Below are positions 55,268 to 64,000 of a stretch of DNA of 64,000 nucleotides, in pieces. A program made the translations under genes and the position numbers. The notes under the pieces were generated by a model. That model saw only the letters and a list, made by a program, of their open reading frames with translations. It had not been told where the DNA came from and did no database searches. This stretch comes from Amoebophrya sp. A120. Lineage: Eukaryota; Sar; Dinophyceae; Syndiniales; Amoebophryaceae. The number at the start of each line of letters is the position of its first letter. The stretch's first letter is position 1. The stretch is taken from positions 7,013,794 through 7,077,793 of the forward strand of contig CAJINV010000001.1 in the NCBI GenBank assembly GCA_905178155.1, written 5' to 3'.

Positions 55268-55785
55268 TCAAAGAAAGTAGTAGATATCTCACTTGTAGAA
55301 TTTTGCGATACCGAACTGGATTACAATATGTCACACAGCAGATGATCACCCGCGTCACTGCACAGACCTGTTTCAGTTTCTAATGTCATCAAGGGACAAA
55401 GTGTCGTCTCTAGAATGCTCTTTCGCCCAAAAAGATGTAAACATAAATGCACACCATGGTTTTTTTTTCAGCACGGCGCGCGGCGGTGGACGACGCGGCC
55501 TGGTGCTATCCGACTGGTGGCCATTAGCTGGGTGTTCTGGGAAAAGAACTGAAGTAGATCCAGTTGATCAGTCAGTTTTGACACTGCTGTGGTGCGCAGG
55601 AGATCTGCTTCCATTTTTTTTTTGTCTCGATTTTGTCTTTCGGAAGGTCGGAAACGAAAGTTAGTTCATAGATCAGTTTTCCCCAGGTGCTTTGCAAACT
55701 GCTAATCGTGGTTTTCGGCTCGGATCTGATATAGAGCCTGCACCGTCAGCACGAGTTCAGATTGCTATTTCAACCAAGAAACGCA
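55268..55785. other. Intergenic spacer, no supported gene
   Basis: A 93-codon frame at 55383-55664 begins with ATG but shows no coding character or motif. Otherwise nothing recognised. Confidence 0.45.
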
Positions 55786-56544
55786 ATGGCCCGCGACGTG
55801 GTGGATGGCGAAGCTGCTTCTTTAAATGTGAAGAATGATGAAGATCATGCCGCGCAACAACCCGGAGCTAGCTGCAGAGTTAGGTTTTCTTTCGAAACCT
55901 TCGGACGTCCTACTGGCGAGTTTACGATTGAGTGTTTCCGGGATTGGGCGCCGCACAGCTACGACCGATTTTTGCAGTTGGCGAAAGAAGATTTTTTCCA
56001 AGGCCAACACTTTGTGCGAGCCATCGAAAACTTTGTGTTGGATTTCGGCTACGGCCCGGCCTGCGGCACGCGCTGCAAAGAGGATGAAACTGCGGCGCTG
56101 TATGAGCAACTACCTTGGTTCTTCCCGAATGAGTGCGAGAAGAAGGCGGGCGCGCAACAGCAGCCGAACCGGTTAGGAACGATTTGCTTTGGGCAGGAAG
56201 AAAACGGGTCCACGAAGACGGAAGTTTTTATCAATCTCGCACACAACCAGGACAAGCTTGATTGTCGGGGGTTTTGGCCGTTTGGGCGAGTTGTGTCGTA
56301 TCGACGGACTGGCGCCGATTCTCAGGCTGTGTCGGAGTTGACGAAAAGGCATGAAATCGTGAAGGCGTGGCAAAGCGGTGACATTATGTTTGACCACGGC
56401 GACATTTTTTTCGCTGGCGGGGCATCGACAGAGAAAGCGATGGTGAGGCAGCAGGTTTTGATTGCAGGAGGTGCGGACTACATAAAGAAGCAGCATCCCT
56501 CGCTGTCGTTGATTTCTGACGTGGCAGTGACAGAAGTTTCATGA
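55786..56544 (+). CDS. Divergent cyclophilin-type peptidyl-prolyl isomerase
   Basis: A 252-residue soluble protein from the ATG at 55786. The cyclophilin fold spans about residues 30-185: GEFTIECFRDWAPHSYDRFLQL (strand plus the helix after 'AP..v.nF'), HFVRAIENFVLDFGYG in the place of the catalytic 'FHRiI..Fm.QGGD' with Arg kept, RLGTICFGQE, VFINLAHNQDKLD, and the closing FWPFGRVV. The QGGD and the tryptophan of canonical WLDG are altered, so isomerase activity or cyclosporin binding may be reduced. The C-terminal 70 residues are an unassigned extension. No signal peptide or introns. Confidence 0.78.
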   Translation: MARDVVDGEAASLNVKNDEDHAAQQPGASCRVRFSFETFGRPTGEFTIECFRDWAPHSYDRFLQLAKEDFFQGQHFVRAIENFVLDFGYGPACGTRCKEDETAALYEQLPWFFPNECEKKAGAQQQPNRLGTICFGQEENGSTKTEVFINLAHNQDKLDCRGFWPFGRVVSYRRTGADSQAVSELTKRHEIVKAWQSGDIMFDHGDIFFAGGASTEKAMVRQQVLIAGGADYIKKQHPSLSLISDVAVTEVS

Positions 56545-56689
56545 GCAACCTTCGAATACGTACCATATGGCGGGTGTCTGCTGTGTGTTCAATTAGCCTT
56601 TTGCTTTGGCTGTGTGTGTGCGTACCGGGAGCAGTGTTGTTCTTTTCCGTTTTTCTTTTTCCGAATGCACATCGACAGCAATTACGCGG

Positions 56690-58700
56690 GGCGCTGCACG
56701 CTGTGGACGCGGAACGCTGCGCGTTGTGACTCGGCTCCGCGTCCTGTTTTGTGTGGGCGCGGGCCCGGGACATCTGTAGCCGCCAGCGCGCTGAGATCAA
56801 GGCGCAGCGCCTGCCGATTGCCCGCCTGGCCTCTGAGAAGCTAGACGCCGAAGAGGCAGCGGGGAAGGCGCCGGAGAAAGCGGCGGAGGCGGAGGCGGCG
56901 CCCAACCGTGCGCGCCGGGGGCAAGAGAAAGCCGGAGCCCGCCCGGCTGCGCGAAGCCGCTTCCCCGGGCTGCTTCCCCTCGATTTGTGCCGGGCCCTCA
57001 GCAGGCTGCAGGACGACGCCCAGACGCATGACGCCCACCACGGGCCCCGCGGTTTTCTTTGGCCGCAAGCTGGCGGGCATAAGGTTCTGCGGAGAAAGTT
57101 TCTGCGCCCGCCATGGAGCGCGCCCCCGTTCTTGCAGAGGCAGCGTCGCGTCGGGGCGGCGGGCCCCCTCGAGCATTACGGGCGGCCGGAAAAATGGCCG
57201 GCAGGGGTCGGGGCGGGTATACGGTCCACGGCAGGGCTTCCTGCGGCCGGTGCGCGCGCAAATCTTACGGGAAGCCGGCACCTTGCCCGACTTGCCGAAT
57301 GCACTACCAGCGATTTTCGGCGGCCCTTCGAAGTTCCCGGGCCTCTGGCGCTCGCAGTGGGGGACTCGGGCGATCCGCCAGCGTTGCGGCGCCTGGCAGA
57401 TGCGCAGCCGGGGCCGGGCCAAGTCGTTCATGCGGAAGACAGTGGCGCGCAGCCGGGGCCACGGAAGTGAAGGCGCACAGCCGGGGCGCGCCCTGCCGCT
57501 ACCCCTTGCCGGGTACTGTCAGGGCCCCGGCGAATTCCGCAGGGCCCCGGCAAAGACTGGCCAGAGGCCGCCCGGCATTTGAAGACCGAAGGCGACCTGG
57601 AACCCGACCCACTACTATTATTCTGGAGCCGGAGCGGTTGCGGGCCAGGTGCTTGAAGCGCCTCGGCGTTTCATCTATCAGCGCCGTGCGAATTTAGAAG
57701 GCGGGGCTTCTTTGTCGATGGGCTTCCCGATTCGCGGCATTCAGGTACGGCGCGGCTTTCGATCTTATTTGTATTTAAGACAGAGCGCCAGCATAGACGC
57801 GCGGACCTTTCTCAGCGAGCTCGCCCGGTGCTGCGCGGACGCCGGGAAGCATCGGCCCGCGCCATACGCCGCGCAGCCCGGGGGCGGTGACCGCGGGCGG
57901 GGCCCCACCGACGCCACGGGTGTTCGGAGTAAGATCCTGCCTCCACTTGTTCTGCCTAAGCGGGCCCACCCCTTTGGCGCCGCGAGGAGAAAGGCGAACC
58001 AGGCCGAATCAGCAAAGCGGGCGGCGAGAATGGCTCGCGGCGGTTGCGGGCGAAGACGCTGGGGGTATGGCGCGCGCCCAGGCTTTTCCCCGCCGCCGCC
58101 CGCGCGGCCGAATGCATGGCCGCAGCCAGGCGCGCGCCCTTCGCCGGCTTGTGTGGAGCGGCCGCGGGGGGACGAAACCGGGGGGCGACTCCGGGCCCCC
58201 CGCTTTGCGCCGGGAAACATATGAAGCCACAGGACTTCGCTAGCATCGGCGCGGGTCGCTTTTCACTTCTGTGCAGGATTTAGCACTTTGCAGGCGCTAC
58301 GCCATGTTTTTGAGGCCTTATTGCACTCGTCTAGATGAGTCGGGCCAGGAGCGGCCGGCGGGTACCGATGTGGCGGCGCGGCTGATATCGGCCCCGCTGG
58401 TGGGGAGAAGGAGCATGATGGGCACTACGAAGAGGCGGCAAGCAGCTGCGTCCGCGACGGCTTCGCCTCAGCCAGGCGCTCGCGCGCCCATTCCCGGCCG
58501 CGGGCGCCATCTGCGCGCCCCCGCCCGCGCGCTGGCCCGCGCCCGCCAAGCTCCGCCGCGCCCCCTGCCTTGCCGGCCTGCCGTTTTCGCGCCCTGTTGC
58601 CTTCGTGCTTGCCTGCCGTTCCCAGCGCGGCCCCCCTGACGCGCCGGCTCATGCCGGCGTATCCTTGTCGTGGCAGGCGCCCCCGCAGCGGGCGGCCAGT
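56690..58700. other. GC-rich island without a supported gene
   Basis: 2 kb of very GC-rich DNA between ordinary-composition genes. Overlapping frames are open on several strands simultaneously (e.g. 56751-57470, 57649-58224), as expected from few AT-rich stop codons rather than selection. Residue usage is Arg/Ala/Pro/Gly-dominated with no motif. Boundaries are sharp. Confidence 0.55.
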
Positions 58701-59036
58701 TCGGTGACTTGGCCAGCGGGGCCGCTGCCCGCGCGCCCAGATGGCAGCCACTGGCGCAGTTCTTGACAGACCTGATTTTGGCAGAGTGCCTCTGTTGCCT
58801 TGCAGGCTGCACTGTGTTAAGACGGTCGCCGTGTTCGAATTCGCGCAGGGGAGGGTGTGCGGCTTCGTTCTCACGTCTCATATGATGTATGAATCGCTCC
58901 GCGTGTCCCGGTTTCGCAGTTGAGTCGCTGCACTTCAAGCCGTTGCGTGCTACTTATTTTTTTTGTGAAGAAAAAGTAGGCGACGTGAAATATTTGGAAG
59001 GGTGTGATCCGCAGGGAAAACTCTGAGTCTGCCAGA

Positions 59037-60214
59037 ATGTCGACGCGACGTTTGTTTTACTCCTGTCAGCTTGCACTGCTTCACAGTGCTCTCACCGTCC
59101 GCGCAATGGTGGATCTGGAGTCTCTGATGTCTTCCATCAACGCCTACAAGGAGGGCCAAGACACCTGCGCGTCCTGCGTCGCGGCCGGGAAGGAGTGGTG
59201 CCTCGTTTGGGACGCGTGCGACGTGGACGAATGCGAAGAAGAGGACGTGATCATCCAGGACTGCGCTTCCGTCGACATTCTCCCCAAGCGACCAGAACTA
59301 GCCCCTGGGGTTTTAGTTGAGGTGTTGCCGCCGCGGGAGGAATTCTTTCTTGAAGGAGAAACAGAGAAGTTTGTGCAACAGATGCGCGAAATGGACGACT
59401 TTTTGTTACCGGAAAATGCAACTCTAAAACCTCCGGTTGGGGATCAGGAAGCTAGTGGAAGCACGATCCACCAGCAAAACGCTACGACTCCCGCTCATCT
59501 ATCCACCTTCGAGAGGTTTGGATTCGACGAAGCAGCAGTGTCATCTGCGAACAAAACAAACGCAGCCCCAATTATAGGAGTAGTGGTGCGTGCCTACCAC
59601 ACGCTCGATGAGTTTACTGTGCGTGACGACGCTGGATTTGAAATCAAGCACAGACTGCGTCACGGGCCGGTGACGAATCCGCAGAAATTTAACGACCAGC
59701 CGTATGGTGGGGTACAGGAAAAAGAGCCGGTGTACTTCCGCTCGAGGTACGTGCCTGCTAGCTTTGAGTTCTATTGATCATGATTCTACTACATACGTTG
59801 TTTCTTTTGCTGCGCAGTGATGAATTCTTTACCACACTGACACTAAAAAACAGCGAGCTCCGAGTGCTGTCTTCCGTCCGCAAAGGCGACCGGGTCCGTG
59901 GGCGGTTTTGGACGCGGAAAAGTAGACCAAGTGTGCGCGTAGAGGAGGCGGAAGTATTGAACAGCACGGACGTTCACCAAGTTCGGCTCAGATATCTTGA
60001 AGACGATACCGACGCGTACGTGCCGAGGACGTTCGTTCTGGGTCTGTCGGCGACAGATAGCAACGGGTCCTTGTTGAGTAGCACCGCGGACAGTAGGGAC
60101 GCACTGCCTGACGTTGACAGCAATGCATCGTGTCCTGTTGACCCATCGGGGCTGGACACTTTGGGGCAGCGGGGGAACAGTAAATGCGTTGCGGCTTTAC
60201 CTGTGATCGAATGA
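59037..60214 (+). CDS. Secretory-pathway protein with N-terminal Cys cluster, unknown
   Basis: Two exons, 59037-59746 and 59818-60214, joined by a 71-nt GT-AG intron in phase 2, give 368 residues. The first about 22 residues form a signal peptide (basic MSTRR, then LFYSCQLALLHSALTV). A Cys cluster follows at about residues 38-73: CASC, then C, C, DECEEED and DC, resembling a PSI-type (plexin/semaphorin/integrin) disulfide module. The rest is polar and acidic, with several N-glycosylation sequons (NAT, NKT, NST, NGS, NAS), consistent with a luminal or secreted protein. The second exon has a beta-rich segment (VLSSVRKGDRVRGRFW). I do not recognise a family. Upstream in-frame ATG is absent nearby. 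Confidence 0.62.
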
Positions 60215-60921
60215 TTCATAAGTTTCTTGAGATGCAACATCTAGTGACACGCAGTTGATTGGTTTCAACTTTGCGACACATCTAAAGATTCAAAGTCAAA
60301 AACGAAATCTAAGGAAATTTGATCGATTTCAACTCGTTCGTCGAACAACAATTTATTACACACAGGAATACAACCTGCAGTGATAGTGAATCATCTGCAT
60401 GTGGAAGTTCGTAGCGTAAACAGAAGCTTTCTTCGCCCAGCCGCACGTCATTGTCAATGCATGGTCAGTAGATTGATCGGTTTTTTCAGCAGCAATTCGT
60501 GACGCTGCTCCTCTATCTGTGAAAGTTCTTGCGTGTAGGTAGCATCTCGGTTTGAACTAGTACCTGCCTTCGATTTCGTACTGGGTGTCGTGGCCCTTTT
60601 TTGGACATGTTGGCGCAGTGGCCGTCATTAGTCGTATCTGCCATGATTCGTAAGGAAGATCTCAATGGTGATCTAGATATCTCGTGGCGTCGTAATAAAT
60701 CTCTCGTGGTCGTCTTGCTCTTGCAGCAGTTCCAGTTGCTGATCTGAAGTCGTTGTTTTTTTTAATGGTGTGTGCGCATTTTCTTATCTTCCTGCACAGC
60801 TCTTTTTTTTTGTTCCAGGGGACGGGATTGTACTAGAAGCTAGAGTTTTCGTTTAGTCGCGGGCGTTTGGAGCCTGTCGTGCTCGGCCCTTGATAAGTTA
60901 CAGGTTTTTTTTATTTGAAAG
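60215..60921. other. Intergenic spacer, no gene seen
   Basis: Mixed-composition spacer with T-runs near 60750-60920. No gene recognised. Confidence 0.5.
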
Positions 60922-60945
60922 TTGCTTTCGCAGCACAATAAGATC
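60922..60945 (+). promoter_or_regulatory. Possible spliced-leader (trans-splice) acceptor before the coiled-coil gene
   Basis: A T-rich run ends in GCTTTCGCAG (AG at 60932-60933), 12 nt before the ATG at 60946. Dinoflagellate mRNAs receive a spliced leader at such AGs; here this is inferred from position only. Confidence 0.35.
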
Positions 60946-63900
60946 ATGAGGGGCATGTCCGTTACGACGGAGGGGTTTTTCAACACCACCAAGCCCAAGC
61001 CGTCCTACAGCAAGTCGCCGACGAGACAACCACAGCCACAGCGCGACACCGGGGTGAGTCTGCCCCGATTACCGCCACCAGAAAGCCACGCGAAGGCAAA
61101 AGGTACTAGGAGCGAGTTCTTAATCGCCTGTAGTCTAACTGCCAGTGCGCTGCTCGTCGGCTTGTCGTTGCCGTTCAAGAATATAGTATTCCCTTTTCAA
61201 ATCTTCCACGACACAGGTAGCCGCAGCGGCTGGAGATCGGGTGCGTTTGAAAAACTTCCAAATGCCGGTGGCGGTTGGCACCCCTTGCCCTATCCAAAAC
61301 GGGAGCTCGAGCCGCCACACGAGAATGGCAACATGTCCGAGGAAGACCCTATTGCGGGCGGAAACAGCACGCACCTTTCCATGCCGCCAGAAAAGCCCAT
61401 CCCAGAACCAGCTCGAGAGAAGAAGCGGTACGCGGAGCGAGAGGCCGCGAGCAAAAATTTTGCCACCACTTTTTCCGGCGGCTTCAACTTGCCGACCCCG
61501 ACAAACGGAAATAGCAAGTCAACAAGGACGAGCTTCAGCGGGGAATCGGGGTTCGAATCCGTGCAACAGCAGGACGGGGCTGCGAAAAGTTCGTCCTCCA
61601 CGTCCGTGCCGAGTGAGATCGAGGAGGAGTTGCGACAAGACAACGAACGGCTTAGAAGGGAGTTGGAGACATTGCAGGTAGGGTTGCTGCAGAGCTTAAA
61701 GCGACAAGACCGGTTTATCAGCGGCGGGCAATTCAAGGGACCACCAGCAAAGCATCAGAATGGTAAAAAGCGGTTTTTTTTTTGCGCAAACTTTCCTTCG
61801 CTGCTCTGTTAGTTTAGGAGGTCCCAGTTGGTCGGCCATGAAAGAAAATGAGAAAGAAAAAAAGCAACAAAAATTCAGATAAGAACAAGATGGCCAGCAC
61901 GCACCAAGGCTCTTTCCTCGGGGACAAATCGGAAGAGAAAGCGCGGAGCGGAAACAAAGCCTCGGCGTTCCACATCGCAGAGCTCAAACGGTAAATGTTC
62001 TATCTGTTTCCGCGGTGGCTTTCGCTTGTCAATCTATGTGCTTGCACAACATAAGGTAAAACGAACGAGCTCTTGCACCTATTACCAACTCAGGTACAAA
62101 GCCCGCGTGCAGGAACTGACCCGCGAGCTCCAGGACGTCAGGAAAGAGCAGCTGGAATTGAGCGACATGAAATCTCTCTACCGCACTCTAGAGGAGGAGA
62201 ACAGGATTCTGAAGGAGCAGATCCGGCTCTTGAAGGACGAGCAGATAGAGATCGCGCAACAGCACGAAGCTGAGATTGCGAGATTAAAAGAGCAGGTGCG
62301 GGAGGATTTTCAAGATCTGTCACCAGTCTACGCGGAAATGGCACAAGTGATCGCTGCGAGGGACGGGTTAGCGAGTGAAATCGAAACATACCGGCGCGAG
62401 CTGTACTTGCTGCGGGAGAATGTGAAGGTGGAAGCGGAGCAGCATGCGAGCAAGTTGCGACAGCTAGAGGAGAATCTGGCACAAGCAGTCAAGGAAAAGA
62501 CGGAGCTGGAGCACAGCCTGGAAAGATGGAAAAGTAGTTTGATTTTTTTTGGCGATAACTTTTTGTTTCTAGCTCTGCTTTTGCATGTGTCATCCTCAAG
62601 CTTTCACCGCTAAATCAATGCGCTTAGTAGAGTCATCATGCACAACTGCTCCGTATTCGTTACACAGGAAAACTCAATGACGCCACACGTAAGTTTCGGG
62701 AGCTGGAGCAAGAAAGCGAGCGCAACGCCGAGGAACGGGATCGCTTGCACGGGAAAGCCTTGGGCCAAATGCAGCAAGACCACGAGGTGGCGGTCCGGGC
62801 CCTGCAAAGCGAAATTTCCACCCTGAAAAATCAGATTGCCAGTCTGAAAGACCACCTTTCGAAGGCGCAGGCTGCGGAAGACGAGAAAGCTTCTCTGGTA
62901 AAGGGAGCAAAGGAGGAGTGGGAAGCGGAGAGGATAGGTATCTTTTCGACTTTGATGAGAGCCATAGATGATGAAGTTCAACAAGGTCAAGGCTGCAATG
63001 TTTTCGTTAGCAGTGGTTTCGAGAAGTACTAGAAGAAAAACCCCAACTGAACTTTTCAGCAATGGAGCACCGACACAAACTTGAGTTGCAGCACACGGAG
63101 GGGTTTTATGTTGACAAGCTGGATGGGAAAACGAAGGAATATGAAGCCTCTCTGGAGCAGCGGGACGTAGACACTGCGAAGATGCGCAAGGGCTTGGAGC
63201 AGAGGTGTCAGACCTTGGAAACCGAGCACAAAGAGCAGAGCAAGAAGCTCTACGGTACAGATTTTTTTGTGTGGAACTTTGTACGATGTGGTCTTGGTGG
63301 TCGTGTGCATGAAAATGTTCGGGACGAGCCCGTTCTTTTTGTGTTTTGCTTCTTTCGGTGAAAATAAAACGTCGCTGCACAACGAACACGCAGAAATGGC
63401 GTTGATGCACTTCCTTGCGTCCGCCCAGCAGAAGAACAAGGGCCCGGAGCAGAAGGTCGTTTTTTCCCTCTGGAAGGCCGTTGCGAGGGATCAAGCGGGG
63501 ACAAGGAGGGAATCGGAGCTGGCCAAGGATCGGGATGAGCAGATCAACGCGTTGAGAAAGCAAGCTGAGCGGGAACAAAACCAACTCAGGGTCGCCGTGG
63601 AGGAGGACAAGAAGAACCGCGAAACGCTGGATAGACTCAAGGAGGAAGAGGTAGGAATAACTTTACAAATACCTTTGCAATACATACTTGTGCTTCTCCT
63701 TTCTTATGTTGAAAAAATGCCAGGTAGTGGTAGTGCACTAACCTAAGCACAGAAACCGAAAAAATCACAACAGCGCAAGAAGAACCTTGTCGAGAAACTT
63801 TCCGAAACCGCGAGAGTCGAACGCGCGAAGTGCCAAAAGGAGCACGAGAAGCATGAGCAGGAGTCCAAGCGGGTCACTACTGCGTTGAAAGAACGGAACA

Positions 63901-64000
63901 GCGAATTAGAGGCCATCATTCGGGAATTAGAGGGCAAGATGGAGGAGCTGGAGAAAAACGTGCTGCAAAGAAAATTGCAACAGTCCATGAAACTGCAAGT
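60946..64000 (+). CDS. Membrane-anchored long coiled-coil protein (continues past the right edge)
   Basis: Seven exons, all joined in phase by GT-AG introns: 60946-61762, 61879-61990, 62094-62533, 62668-62937, 63060-63254, 63394-63650 and 63753 onward; about 779 residues are visible. The N-terminal 60 residues are basic and Pro/Ser-rich. One transmembrane helix (FLIACSLTASALLVGLSL) follows at about 66-83, then a Gly/Pro/Ser-rich region. From residue about 240 almost everything is heptad-type coiled coil (EIEEELRQDNERLRRELETL, then YRTLEEENRILKEQIRLLKD), typical of golgin-like tethers, tracking or linker proteins. Because the helix is N-terminal, a single-pass type II anchor with the coiled coil on the other side is likely. 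No named family; function by analogy only. The 3' end is outside the window. Confidence 0.8.

Noticed and set aside
56751-58224. Several overlapping 190-240 codon ORFs
   Set aside because: They are open on several frames and both strands at once because of extreme GC content. No motif, start context or homology-like pattern.
1-64000. tRNA, rRNA, dinoflagellate spliced-leader gene, CRISPR array
   Set aside because: None recognised on either strand by reading. A covariance-model scan would be needed to exclude small RNA genes.

Overview
This is nuclear DNA of a eukaryote. Genes are split by spliceosomal introns, most with GT...AG ends and about 45 to 250 nt long. Coding exons are GC-rich and the spacers AT-rich. 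The strongest taxonomic hint is a set of eight intron-like mobile units: seven have perfect 5-bp target duplications, all have TATC/TATT...GATA-type terminal inverted repeats, and all sit inside open reading frames. Such 'introner' elements, with ends that are not GT-AG, are known from the parasitic dinoflagellate Amoebophrya (Syndiniales). An axonemal dynein gene and the alveolate-like mix of transporters fit. I infer an Amoebophrya-like alveolate; this is not proven, because no spliced-leader gene or rRNA is present.

Layout. 1-4215 (minus): 5' half of an axonemal dynein heavy chain, interrupted by two introners. 5.2-9.6 kb (minus): two tandem paralogous drug/metabolite-transporter-superfamily proteins. 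10.3-11.4 kb (minus): homocysteine S-methyltransferase. 12-13.4 kb (minus): unknown protein. 13.4-22.9 kb: gene-poor accessory block with two overlapping retroelement-like ORFs (basic/acidic Gag-like protein, then a CHHC zinc-knuckle protein), G/C homopolymers and GC-rich islands. 22.9-27 kb (plus): large unknown protein with a His-rich repeat tail. 27.3-32.1 kb (plus): two unknown genes that together carry five introners. 32.4-34.2 kb: MATE transporter. 34.65-35.3 kb: permuted papain-like (LRAT/PPPDE-type) protein.

36.06-39.65 kb holds the most remarkable gene: one polypeptide of about 1119 residues joining a ubiquitin-conjugating E2 domain, a HYD1-type ADP-ribosyltransferase-like domain, a Deltex C-terminal (DTC) domain, a RING-H2 finger and a second DTC domain. 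This looks like an all-in-one ADP-ribosylation/ubiquitylation enzyme.

40.9-47.7 kb: a giant Ser-rich disordered protein with one introner of a third family. 47.8-48.2 kb: small acidic protein. 49.4-50.0 kb: a 98-residue FoP/CHTOP-type mRNA-export-like protein. 52.7-55.3 kb: SLC35A-type nucleotide-sugar transporter with a long tail. 55.8-56.5 kb: divergent cyclophilin. 56.7-58.7 kb: GC-rich island without a convincing gene. 59.0-60.2 kb: secretory Cys-rich protein. 60.9 kb to the end: membrane-anchored coiled-coil protein that runs off the window.

Genes are not in operons. Exon joins were worked out by hand from reading phase and splice signals, so each is a prediction. No obvious pathway unites the genes, except possibly the papain-like protein beside the E2-ART-Deltex fusion.
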